NCBI GenBank assembly: GCA_037893225.1
Contig: JAZGUH010000525.1
Span: 310,001 to 374,000, forward strand
Length of the DNA: 64,000 nucleotides
Direction: 5' to 3'
Origin: Hippasteria phrygiana
Lineage: Eukaryota > Echinodermata > Asteroidea > Valvatida > Goniasteridae
The position numbers and the translations under genes were made by a program. The notes under the pieces were generated by a model that was given only the letters and a program-made list of their open reading frames with translations, did not search any database and was not told the DNA's origin. The first letter of the stretch is position 1. The number at the start of each line of letters is the position of its first letter. Shown in pieces: positions 23,178-36,163 of the stretch.

Positions 23178-25960
23178 CTAGGGAATTTGACATGCATGGA
23201 GCAATAAATAGACGGTAACATGTACACAGATGTTGGCCGGGAAGAAAATAAACATTGCGAGGTTTGAATTTTCTCCACAAGTGTTAATTCTAAGAAGCCG
23301 CCGATAATTGCAACATGTAGCGCCAGATCTAAGCTATCCATACATGTCAAAATTACTGAATTTGGTTGATATTTCATGCAATTATGAATGAGTAAAGCAA
23401 GTCCATACCCCAGGGAATTTGACAGGCATGGAGCAATAAATAGAAGGTAATATGCACACAGATGTTGGCCGGAAAGAAAATAAACATTGCGAGGTTTGAA
23501 TTTTCTCCACAAGTTTTAACTCTAAGAAGCCGCCGATAATTGCAACATGTAGCGCCAGATCTAAGCTATCCATACATGTCAAAATTACTGAATTTGGTTG
23601 ATATTTCATGCAATTATGAATGAGTAAAGCAAGTCCATACCCTACGGAATTTGACATTCATGGAGCAATAAATAGACGGTAACATGTACACAGATGTTGG
23701 CCGGAAAGAAAATAAACATTGCGAGGTTTGAATGTTCTCCACAAGTTTTAACTCTAAGAAGCCGCCGATAATTGCAACATGTAGCGCCAGATCTAAGCTA
23801 TCCATACATGTCAAAATTACTGAATTTGGTTGATATTTCATGCAATTATGAATGAGTAAAGCAAGTCCATACACCAGGGAATTTGACATGCATGGAGCAA
23901 TAAATCGACGGTAACATGTACACAGATGTTGGCCGGAAAGAAAATAAACATTGGGAGGTTTGAATTTTATCCACAAGTTTTAACTCTAGGAAGCCGCCAA
24001 TGATTGCAACATGTAGCGCCAGATCTAAGCTATCCATATATGTCAAAATTACTGTATTTGGTTGATATTTCATGCAATTATGAATGAGTAGAGCAAGTCC
24101 ATACCCCAGGGAATTTGACAGGCATGGAGCAATAAATAGAAGGTAATGTGCACACAGATGTTGGCCGGAAAGAAAATAAACATTGCGAGGTTTGAATTTT
24201 CTCCACAAGTGTTAACTCTAAGAAGCCGCCGATAATTGCAACATGTAGCGCCAGATCTAAGCTATCCATACATGTCAAAATTACTGAATTTGGTTGATAT
24301 TTCATGCAATTATGAATGAGTAAAGCAAGTCATACCCTAGGGAATTTGACATGCATGGAGCAATAAATAGACGGTAACATGTACACAGATGTTGGCCGGG
24401 AAGAAAATAAACATTGCGAGGTTTGAATTTTCTCCACAAGTGTTAATTCTAAGAAGCCGCCGATAATTGCAACATGTAGCGCCAGATCTAAGCTATCCAT
24501 ACATGTCAAAATTACTGAATTTGGTTGATATTTCATGCAATTATGAATGAGTAAAGCAAGTCCATACCCCAGGGAATTTGACAGGCATGGAGCAATAAAT
24601 AGAAGGTAATATGCACACAGATGTTGGCCGGAAAGAAAATAAACATTGCGAGGTTTGAATTTTCTCCACAAGTTTTAACTCTAAGAAGCCGCCGATAATT
24701 GCAACATGTAGCGCCAGATCTAAGCTATCCATACATGTCAAAATTACTGAATTTGGTTGATATTTCATGCAATTATGAATGAGTAAAGCAAGTCCATACC
24801 CTACGGAATTTGACATTCATGGAGCAATAAATAGACGGTAACATGTACACAGATGTTGGCCGGAAAGAAAATAAACATTGCGAGGTTTGAATGTTCTCCA
24901 CAAGTTTTAACTCTAAGAAGCCGCCGATAATTGCAACATGTAGCGCCAGATCTAAGCTATCCATACATGTCAAAATTACTGAATTTGGTTGATATTTCAT
25001 GCAATTATGAATGAGTAAAGCAAGTCCATACACCAGGGAATTTGACATGCATGGAGCAATAAATCGACGGTAACATGTACACAGATGTTGGCCGGAAAGA
25101 AAATAAACATTGGGAGGTTTGAATTTTATCCACAAGTTTTAACTCTAGGAAGCCGCCAATGATTGCAACATGTAGCGCCAGATCTAAGCTATCCATATAT
25201 GTCAAAATTACTGTATTTGGTTGATATTTCATGCAATTATGAATGAGTAGAGCAAGTCCATACCCCAGGGAATTTGACAGGCATGGAGCAATAAATAGAA
25301 GGTAATGTGCACACAGATGTTGGCCGGAAAGAAAATAAACATTGCGAGGTTTGAATTTTCTCCACAAGTGTTAACTCTAAGAAGCCGCCGATAATTGCAA
25401 CATGTAGCGCCAGATCTAAGCTATCCATACATGTCAAAATTACTGAATTTGGTTGATATTTCATGCAATTATGAATGAGTAAAGCAAGTCCATACACCAG
25501 GGAATTTGACATGCATGGAGCAATAAATAGACGGTAACATGTACACAGATGTTGGCCGGAAAGAAAATAAACATTGCGAGGTTTGAATTTTATCCACAAG
25601 TTTTAACTCTAGGAAGCCGCCAATGATTGCAACATGTAGCGCCAGATCTAAGCTATCCATACATGTCAAAATTACTGTATTTGGTTGATATTTCATGCAA
25701 TTATGAATGAGTAGAGCAAGTCCATACCCCAGGGAATTTGACAGGCATGGAGCAATAAATAGAAGGTAATGTGCACACAGATGTTGGCCGGAAAGAAAAT
25801 AAACATTGCGAGGTTTGAATTTTCTCCACAAGTGTTAACTCTAAGAAGCCGCCGATAATTGCAACATGTAGCGCCAGATCTAAGCTATCCATACATGTCA
25901 AAATTACTTAATTTGGTTGATATTTCATGCAATTATGAATGAGTAAAGCAAGTCCATACC
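23178..25960. repeat. 12-mer HOR, second copy: pentamer + heptamer (2783 bp)
   Basis: Same order as 20396-23177, offset 2782. C* copies are at 23642 and 24801 with CTACGG and ATTCATGG. It is one base longer because the last E ends CTTAATTT and leads into F at 25961, rather than ending with the GTCATA deletion before A. Confidence 0.92.
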
Positions 25961-26887
25961 CCAGGGAATTTGACAGGCATGGAGCAATAAATAGAAGGTA
26001 ATATGCACACAGATGGTGGCCGGGAAGAAAATAAACATTGCGAGGTTTGAATTTTCTCCACAAGTGTTAACTCTAAGAAGCCGCCGATAATTGCAACATG
26101 TAGCGCCAGATCTAAGCTATCCATACATGTCAAAATTACTGAATTTGGTTGATATTTCATGCAATTATGAATGAGTAAAGCAAGTCCATACCCCAGGGAA
26201 TTTGACAGGCATGGAGCAATAAATAAAAGGTAATCTGCACACAGATGGTGGCCGGGAAGAAAATAAACATTGCGAGGTTTGAATTTTCTCCACAAGTGTT
26301 AACTCTAAGAAGCCGCCGATAATTGCAACATGTAGCGCCAGATCTAAGCTATCCATACATGTCAAAATTACTGAATTTGGTTGATATTTCATGCAATTAT
26401 GAATGAGTAAAGCAAGTCCATACCCCAGGGAATTTGACAGGCATGGAGCAATAAATAGAAGGTAATATGCACACAGATGTTGGCCGGAAAGAAAATAAAC
26501 ATTGCGAGGTTTGAATTTTCTCCACAAGTTTTAACTCTAAGAAGCCGCCGATAATTGCAACATGTAGCGCCAGATCTAAGCTATCCATACATGTCAAAAT
26601 TACTGAATTTGGTTGATATTTCATGCAATTATGAATGAGTAAAGCAAGTCCATACCCTAGGGAATTTGACATGCATGGAGCAATAAATAGACGGTAACAT
26701 GTACACAGATTTTGGCCGGAAAGAAAATAAACATTGCGAGGTTTGAATGTTCTCCACAAGTTTTAACTCTAAGAAGCCGCCGATAATTGCAACATGTAGC
26801 GCCAGATCTAAGCTATCCATACATGTCAAAATTACTGAATTTGGTTGATATTTCATGCAATTATGAATGAGTAAAGCAAGTCATACC
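25961..26887. repeat. Tetramer F-G-B-C following the 12-mer pair
   Basis: These four monomers match the start of the octamer and recur at 27352 with an offset of 1391. The C carries GATTTTGGCC (G55 to T, base 26711), shared with C monomers at 28102 and 31117 only. Confidence 0.9.
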
Positions 26888-29438
26888 CTAGGGAATTTGA
26901 CATGCATGGAGCAATAAATCGACGGTAACATGTACACAGATGTTGGCCGGAAAGAAAATAAACATTGCGAGGTTTGAATTTTATCCACAAGTTTTAACTC
27001 TAGGAAGCCGCCAATGATTGCAACATGTAGCGCCAGATCTAAGCTATCCATACATGTCAAAATTACTGTATTTGGTTGATATTTCATGCAATTATGAATG
27101 AGTAGAGCAAGTCCATACCCCAGGGAATTTGACAGGCATGGAGCAATAAATAGAAGGTAATGTGCACACAGATGTTGGCCGGAAAGAAAATAAACATTGC
27201 GAGGTTTGAATTTTCTCCACAAGTGTTAACTCTAAGAAGCCGCCGATAATTGCAACATGTAGCGCCAGATCTAAGCTATCTATACATGTCAAAATTACTT
27301 AATTTGGTTGATATTTCATGCAATTATGAATGAGTAAAGCAAGTCCATACCCCAGGGAATTTGACAGGCATGGAGCAATAAATAGAAGGTAATATGCACA
27401 CAGATGGTGGCCGGGAAGAAAATAAACATTGCGAGGTTTGAATTTTCTCCACAAGTGTTAACTCTAAGAAGCCGCCGATAATTGCAACATGTAGCGCCAG
27501 ATCTAAGCTATCCATACATGTCAAAATTACTGAATTTGGTTGATATTTCATGCAATTATGAATGAGTAAAGCAAGTCCATACCCCAGGGAATTTGACAGG
27601 CATGGAGCAATAAATAAAAGGTAATCTGCACACAGATGGTGGCCGGGAAGAAAATAAACATTGCGAGGTTTGAATTTTCTCCACAAGTGTTAACTCTAAG
27701 AAGCCGCCGATAATTGCAACATGTAGCGCCAGATCTAAGCTATCCATACATGTCAAAATTACTGAATTTGGTTGATATTTCATGCAATTATGAATGAGTA
27801 AAGCAAGTCCATACCCCAGGGAATTTGACAGGCATGGAGCAATAAATAGAAGGTAATATGCACACAGATGTTGGCCGGAAAGAAAATAAACATTGCGAGG
27901 TTTGAATTTTCTCCACAAGTTTTAACTCTAAGAAGCCGCCGATAATTGCAACATGTAGCGCCAGATCTAAGCTATCCATACATGTCAAAATTACTGAATT
28001 TGGTTGATATTTCATGCAATTATGAATGAGTAAAGCAAGTCCATACCCTAGGGAATTTGACATGCATGGAGCAATAAATAGACGGTAACATGTACACAGA
28101 TTTTGGCCGGAAAGAAAATAAACATTGCGAGGTTTGAATGTTCTCCACAAGTTTTAACTCTAAGAAGCCGCCGATAATTGCAACATGTAGCGCCAGATCT
28201 AAGCTATCCATACATGTCAAAATTACTGAATTTGGTTGATATTTCATGCAATTATGAATGAGTAAAGCAAGTCCATACACCAGGGAATTTGACATGCATG
28301 GAGCAATAAATCGACGGTAACATGTACACAGATGTTGGCCGGAAAGAAAATAAACATTGGGAGGTTTGAATTTTATCCACAAGTTTTAACTCTAGGAAGC
28401 CGCCAATGATTGCAACATGTAGCGCCAGATCTAAGCTATCCATATATGTCAAAATTACTGTATTTGGTTGATATTTCATGCAATTATGAATGAGTAGAGC
28501 AAGTCCATACCCCAGGGAATTTGACAGGCATGGAGCAATAAATAGAAGGTAATGTGCACACAGATGTTGGCCGGAAAGAAAATAAACATTGCGAGGTTTG
28601 AATTTTCTCCACAAGTGTTAACTCTAAGAAGCCGCCGATAATTGCAACATGTAGCGCCAGATCTAAGCTATCCATACATGTCAAAATTACTGAATTTGGT
28701 TGATATTTCATGCAATTATGAATGAGTAAAGCAAGTCCATACACCAGGGAATTTGACATGCATGGAGCAATAAATAGACGGTAACATGTACACAGATGTT
28801 GGCCGGAAAGAAAATAAACATTGCGAGGTTTGAATTTTATCCACAAGTTTTAACTCTAGGAAGCCGCCAATGATTGCAACATGTAGCGCCAGATCTAAGC
28901 TATCCATACATGTCAAAATTACTGTATTTGGTTGATATTTCATGCAATTATGAATGAGTAGAGCAAGTCCATACCCCAGGGAATTTGACAGGCATGGAGC
29001 AATAAATAGAAGGTAATGTGCACACAGATGTTGGCCGGAAAGAAAATAAACATTGCGAGGTTTGAATTTTCTCCACAAGTGTTAACTCTAAGAAGCCGCC
29101 GATAATTGCAACATGTAGCGCCAGATCTAAGCTATCCATACATGTCAAAATTACTGAATTTGGTTGATATTTCATGCAATTATGAATGAGTAAAGCAAGT
29201 CCATACCCCAGGGAATTTGACAGGCATGGAGCAATAAATAAAAGGTAATCTGCACACAGATGGTGGCCGGGAAGAAAATAAACATTGCGAGGTTTGAATT
29301 TTCTCCACAAGTGTTAACTCTAAGAAGCCGCCGATAATTGCAACATGTAGCGCCAGATCTAAGCTATCCATACATGTCAAAATTACTGAATTTGGTTGAT
29401 ATTTCATGCAATTATGAATGAGTAAAGCAAGTCATACC
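26888..29438. repeat. 11-mer HOR: AD1-E-F-G-B-C-D-E-D'-E-G (2551 bp)
   Basis: This equals the following 13-mer (29439-32453) minus two monomers. Its AD1 has the left part of the AD1 at 29439 but CATACATG at 165-170, as D' has. That is what a crossover between AD1 and the D' two monomers downstream would leave. Private change: C162 to T near 27281 (CTATCTATACATG). Confidence 0.9.
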
Positions 29439-29670
29439 CTAGGGAATTTGACATGCATGGAGCAATAAATCGACGGTAACATGTACACAGATGTTGGCCG
29501 GAAAGAAAATAAACATTGCGAGGTTTGAATTTTATCCACAAGTTTTAACTCTAGGAAGCCGCCAATGATTGCAACATGTAGCGCCAGATCTAAGCTATCC
29601 ATATATGTCAAAATTACTGTATTTGGTTGATATTTCATGCAATTATGAATGAGTAGAGCAAGTCCATACC
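29439..29670. repeat. Recombinant monomer AD1 (A start, D body)
   Basis: It carries the A signature GTCATACCCTAGGG across its start, then D states from position 33 onward (ATCGACGG, TTTTATCC, CTAGGAAG, AATGATT, CATATATG, GTATTT, GTAGAG). The switch lies between positions 2 and 33. Copies: 26888 (with CATACATG), 29439, 32454, and 49383 (with C-like AATGTTCTCC at 90-99). Confidence 0.9.
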
Positions 29671-32453
29671 CCAGGGAATTTGACAGGCATGGAGCAATAA
29701 ATAGAAGGTAATGTGCACACAGATGTTGGCCGGAAAGAAAATAAACATTGCGAGGTTTGAATTTTCTCCACAAGTGTTAACTCTAAGAAGCCGCCGATAA
29801 TTGCAACATGTAGCGCCAGATCTAAGCTATCCATACATGTCAAAATTACTGAATTTGGTTGATATTTCATGCAATTATGAATGAGTAAAGCAAGTCCATA
29901 CACCAGGGAATTTGACATGCATGGAGCAATAAATAGACGGTAACATGTACACAGATGTTGGCCGGAAAGAAAATAAACATTGCGAGGTTTGAATTTTATC
30001 CACAAGTTTTAACTCTAGGAAGCCGCCAATGATTGCAACATGTAGCGCCAGATCTAAGCTATCCATACATGTCAAAATTACTGTATTTGGTTGATATTTC
30101 ATGCAATTATGAATGAGTAGAGCAAGTCCATACCCCAGGGAATTTGACAGGCATGGAGCAATAAATAGAAGGTAATGTGCACACAGATGTTGGCCGGAAA
30201 GAAAATAAACATTGCGAGGTTTGAATTTTCTCCACAAGTGTTAACTCTAAGAAGCCGCCGATAATTGCAACATGTAGCTCCAGATCTAAGCTATCCATAC
30301 ATGTCAAAATTACTTAATTTGGTTGATATTTCATGCAATTATGAATGAGTAAAGCAAGTCCATACCCCAGGGAATTTGACAGGCATGGAGCAATAAATAG
30401 AAGGTAATATGCACACAGATGGTGGCCGGGAAGAAAATAAACATTGCGAGGTTTGAATTTTCTCCACAAGTGTTAACTCTAAGAAGCCGCCGATAATTGC
30501 AACATGTAGCGCCAGATCTAAGCTATCCATACATGTCAAAATTACTGAATTTGGTTGATATTTCATGCAATTATGAATGAGTAAAGCAAGTCCATACCCC
30601 AGGGAATTTGACAGGCATGGAGCAATAAATAAAAGGTAATCTGCACACAGATGGTGGCCGGGAAGAAAATAAACATTGCGAGGTTTGAATTTTCTCCACA
30701 AGTGTTAACTCTAAGAAGCCGCCGATAATTGCAACATGTAGCGCCAGATCTAAGCTATCCATACATGTCAAAATTACTGAATTTGGTTGATATTTCATGC
30801 AATTATGAATGAGTAAAGCAAGTCCATACCCCAGGGAATTTGACAGGCATGGAGCAATAAATAGAAGGTAATATGCACACAGATGTTGGCCGGAAAGAAA
30901 ATAAACATTGCGAGGTTTGAATTTTCTCCACAAGTTTTAACTCTAAGAAGCCGCCGATAATTGCAACATGTAGCGCCAGATCTAAGCTATCCATACATGT
31001 CAAAATTACTGAATTTGGTTGATATTTCATGCAATTATGAATGAGTAAAGCAAGTCCATACCCTAGGGAATTTGACATGCATGGAGCAATAAATAGACGG
31101 TAACATGTACACAGATTTTGGCCGGAAAGAAAATAAACATTGCGAGGTTTGAATGTTCTCCACAAGTTTTAACTCTAAGAAGCCGCCGATAATTGCAACA
31201 TGTAGCGCCAGATCTAAGCTATCCATACATGTCAAAATTACTGAATTTGGTTGATATTTCATGCAATTATGAATGAGTAAAGCAAGTCCATACACCAGGG
31301 AATTTGACATGCATGGAGCAATAAATCGACGGTAACATGTACACAGATGTTGGCCGGAAAGAAAATAAACATTGGGAGGTTTGAATTTTATCCACAAGTT
31401 TTAACTCTAGGAAGCCGCCAATGATTGCAACATGTAGCGCCAGATCTAAGCTATCCATATATGTCAAAATTACTGTATTTGGTTGATATTTCATGCAATT
31501 ATGAATGAGTAGAGCAAGTCCATACCCCAGGGAATTTGACAGGCATGGAGCAATAAATAGAAGGTAATGTGCACACAGATGTTGGCCGGAAAGAAAATAA
31601 ACATTGCGAGGTTTGAATTTTCTCCACAAGTGTTAACTCTAAGAAGCCGCCGATAATTGCAACATGTAGCGCCAGATCTAAGCTATCCATACATGTCAAA
31701 ATTACTGAATTTGGTTGATATTTCATGCAATTATGAATGAGTAAAGCAAGTCCATACACCAGGGAATTTGACATGCATGGAGCAATAAATAGACGGTAAC
31801 ATGTACACAGATGTTGGCCGGAAAGAAAATAAACATTGCGAGGTTTGAATTTTATCCACAAGTTTTAACTCTAGGAAGCCGCCAATGATTGCAACATGTA
31901 GCGCCAGATCTAAGCTATCCATACATGTCAAAATTACTGTATTTGGTTGATATTTCATGCAATTATGAATGAGTAGAGCAAGTCCATACCCCAGGGAATT
32001 TGACAGGCATGGAGCAATAAATAGAAGGTAATGTGCACACAGATGTTGGCCGGAAAGAAAATAAACATTGCGAGGTTTGAATTTTCTCCACAAGTGTTAA
32101 CTCTAAGAAGCCGCCGATAATTGCAACATGTAGCGCCAGATCTAAGCTATCCATACATGTCAAAATTACTGAATTTGGTTGATATTTCATGCAATTATGA
32201 ATGAGTAAAGCAAGTCCATACCCCAGGGAATTTGACAGGCATGGAGCAATAAATAAAAGGTAATCTGCACACAGATGGTGGCCGGGAAGAAAATAAACAT
32301 TGCGAGGTTTGAATTTTCTCCACAAGTGTTAACTCTAAGAAGCCGCCGATAATTGCAACATGTAGCGCCAGATCTAAGCTATCCATACATGTCAAAATTA
32401 CTGAATTTGGTTGATATTTCATGCAATTATGAATGAGTAAAGCAAGTCATACC
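29439..32453. repeat. 13-mer HOR: AD1-E-D'-E-F-G-B-C-D-E-D'-E-G (3015 bp)
   Basis: The next AD1 lies exactly 3015 bp downstream at 32454. The C55 variant at 31117 and the G at 32223 match the 11-mer copy at an offset of 3015. A private change GTAGCTCC is at 30279, inside the otherwise invariant block. Confidence 0.92.
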
Positions 32454-32916
32454 CTAGGGAATTTGACATGCATGGAGCAATAAATCGACGGTAACATGTA
32501 CACAGATGTTGGCCGGAAAGAAAATAAACATTGCGAGGTTTGAATTTTATCCACAAGTTTTAACTCTAGGAAGCCGCCAATGATTGCAACATGTAGCGCC
32601 AGATCTAAGCTATCCATATATGTCAAAATTACTGTATTTGGTTGATATTTCATGCAATTATGAATGAGTAGAGCAAGTCCATACCCCAGGGAATTTGACA
32701 GGCATGGAGCAATAAATAGAAGGTAATGTGCACACAGATGTTGGCCGGAAAGAAAATAAACATTGCGAGGTTTGAATTTTCTCCACAAGTGTTAACTCTA
32801 AGAAGCCGCCGATAATTGCAACATGTAGCGCCAGATCTAAGCTATCCATACATGTCAAAATTACTGAATTTGGTTGATATTTCATGCAATTATGAATGAG
32901 TAAAGCAAGTCATACC
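32454..32916. repeat. AD1-E dimer
   Basis: AD1 and E close the preceding 13-mer series. An A monomer follows at 32917. The same AD1-E-A arrangement occurs at 49383-49846. Confidence 0.88.
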
Positions 32917-35900
32917 CTAGGGAATTTGACATGCATGGAGCAATAAATGGACGGTAACATGTACACAGATGTTGGCCGGGAAGAAAATAAACATTGCGAG
33001 GTTTGAATTTTCTCCACAAGTGTTAATTCTAAGAAGCCGCCGATAATTGCAACATGTAGCGCCAGATCTAAGCTATCCATACATGTCAAAATTACTGAAT
33101 TTGGTTGATATTTCATGCAATTATGAATGAGTAAAGCAAGTCCATACCCCAGGGAATTTGACAGGCATGGAGCAATAAATAGAAGGTAATATGCACACAG
33201 ATGTTGGCCGGAAAGAAAATAAACATTGCGAGGTTTGAATTTTCTCCACAAGTTTTAACTCTAAGAAGCCGCCGATAATTGCAACATGTAGCGCCAGATC
33301 TAAGCTATCCATACATGTCAAAATTACTGAATTTGGTTGATATTTCATGCAATTATGAATGAGTAAAGCAAGTCCATACCCTAGGGAATTTGACAGGCAT
33401 GGAGCAATAAATAGACGGTAACATGTACACAGATGTTGGCCGGAAAGAAAATAAACATTGCGAGGTTTGAATGTTCTCCACAAGTTTTAACTCTAAGAAG
33501 CCGCCGATAATTGCAACATGTAGCGCCAGATCTAAGCTATCCATACATGTCAAAATTACTGAATTTGGTTGATATTTCATGCAATTATGAATGAGTAAAG
33601 CAAGTCCATACACCAGGGAATTTGACATGCATGGAGCAATAAATCGACGGTAACATGTACACAGATGTTGGCCGGAAAGAAAATAAACATTGCGAGGTTT
33701 GAATTTTATCCACAAGTTTTAACTCTAGGAAGCCACCAATGATTGCAACATGTAGCGCCAGATCTAAGCTATCCATATATGTCAAAATTACTGTATTTGG
33801 TTGATATTTCATGCAATTATGAATGAGTAGAGCAAGTCCATACCCCAGGGAATTTGACAGGCATGGAGCAATAAATAGAAGGTAATGTGCACACAGATGT
33901 TGGCCGGAAAGAAAATAAACATTGCGAGGTTTGAATTTTCTCCACAAGTGTTAACTCTAAGAAGCCGCCGATAATTGCAACATGTAGCGCCAGATCTAAG
34001 CTATCCATACATGTCAAAATTACTGAATTTGGTTGATATTTCATGCAATTATGAATGAGTAAAGCAAGTCCATACCCTAGGGAATTTGACATGCATGGAG
34101 CAATAAATAGACGGTAACATGTACACAGATGTTGGCCGGAAAGAAAATAAACATTGCGAGGTTTGAATGTTCTCCACAAGTTTTAACTCTAAGAAGCCGC
34201 CGATAATTGCAACATGTAGCGCCAGATCTAAGCTATCCATACATGTCAAAATTACTGAATTTGGTTGATATTTCATGCAATTATGAATGAGTAAAGCAAG
34301 TCCATACACCAGGGAATTTGACATGCATGGAGCAATAAATAGACGGTAACATGTACACAGATGTTGGCCGGAAAGAAAATAAACATTGCGAGGTTTGAAT
34401 GTTCTCCACAAGTTTTAACTCTAAGAAGCCGCCGATAATTGCAACATGTAGCGCCAGATCTAAGCTATCCATACATGTCAAAATTACGGTATTTGGTTGA
34501 TATTTCATGCAATTATGAATGAGTAGAGCAAGTCCATACCCCAGGGAATTTGACAGGCATGGAGCAATAAATAGAAGGTAATGTGCACACAGATGTTGGC
34601 CGCAAAGAAAATAAACATTGCGAGGTTTGAATTTTCTCCACAAGTGTTAACTCTAAGAAGCCGCCGATAATTGCAACATGTAGCGCCAGATCTAAGCTAT
34701 CCATACATGTCAAAATTACTGAATTTGGTTGATATTTCATGCAATTATGAATGAGTAAAGCAAGTCATACCCTAGGGAATTTGACATGCATGGAGCAATA
34801 AATAGACGGTAACATGTACACAGATGTTGGCCGGGAAGAAAATAAACATTGCGAGGTTTGAATTTTCTCCACAAGTGTTAATTCTAAGAAGCCGCCGATA
34901 ATTGCAACATGTAGCGCCAGATCTAAGCTATCCATACATGTCAAAATTACTGAATTTGGTTGATATTTCATGCAATTATGAATGAGTAAAGCAAGTCCAT
35001 ACCCCAGGGAATTTGACAGGCATGGAGCAATAAATAGAAGGTAATATGCACACAGATGTTGGCCGGAAAGAAAATAAACATTGCGAGGTTTGAATTTTCT
35101 CCACAAGTTTTAACTCTAAGAAGCCGCCGATAATTGCAACATGTAGCGCCAGATCTAAGCTATCCATACATGTCAAAATTACTGAATTTGGTTGATATTT
35201 CATGCAATTATGAATGAGTAAAGCAAGTCCATACCCTAGGGAATTTGACATGCATGGAGCAATAAATAGACGGTAACATGTACACAGATGTTGGCCGGAA
35301 AGAAAATAAACATTGCGAGGTTTGAATTTTATCCACAAGTTTTAACTCTAGGAAGCCGCCAATGATTGCAACATGTAGCGCCAGATCTAAGCTATCCATA
35401 TATGTCAAAATTACTGTATTTGGTTGATATTTCATGCAATTATGAATGAGTAGAGCAAGTCCATACCCCAGGGAATTTGACAGGCATGGAGCAATAAATA
35501 GAAGGTAATGTGCACACAGATGTTGGCCGGAAAGAAAATAAACATTGCGAGGTTTGAATTTTCTCCACAAGTGTTAACTCTAAGAAGCCGCCGATAATTG
35601 CAACATGTAGCGCCAGATCTAAGCTATCCATACATGTCAAAATTACTGAATTTGGTTGATATTTCATGCAATTATGAATGAGTAAAGCAAGTCCATACAC
35701 CAGGGAATTTGACATGCATGGAGCAATAAATAGACGGTAACATGTACACAGATGTTGGCCGGAAAGAAAATAAACATTGCGAGGTTTGAATTTTATCCAC
35801 AAGTTTTAACTCTAGGAAGCCGCCAATGATTGCAACATGTAGCGCCAGATCTAAGCTATCCATACATGTCAAAATTACTGTATTTGGTTGATATTTCATG

Positions 35901-36163
35901 CAATTATGAATGAGTAGAGCAAGTCCATACCCCAGGGAATTTGACAGGCATGGAGCAATAAATAGAAGGTAATGTGCACACAGATGTTGGCCGGAAAGAA
36001 AATAAACATTGCGAGGTTTGAATTTTCTCCACAAGTGTTAACTCTAAGAAGCCGCCGATAATTGCAACATGTAGCGCCAGATCTAAGCTATCCATACATG
36101 TCAAAATTACTTAATTTGGTTGATATTTCATGCAATTATGAATGAGTAAAGCAAGTCCATACC
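32917..36163. repeat. Mixed island inside the core: A-B-C1-D-E-C-K-E-A-B-CD-E-D'-E
   Basis: The first five monomers carry flank-type variants: C1 with G16 at 33381, and D with ATTGCGAGG at 33613. A C and the third K-E pair follow (34309 and 34541, the E with CCGCAAAG). The A monomer at 32917 has a private AATGGACGG, and the D near 33613 has a private AAGCCACCAATG. The segment ends where the octamer starts at 36164. Confidence 0.87.
35236..35467. repeat. Recombinant monomer CD (C left, D right)
   Basis: It starts as C (CTAGGG with intact GTCCATA, AGACGG, ACATGTAC) and continues as D from 96 on (TTTTATCC, CTAGGAAG, AATGATT, CATATATG). The switch lies between 36 and 96. It replaces the pair C-D, so the local cassette is one monomer short. 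I saw only this copy. Confidence 0.88.
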
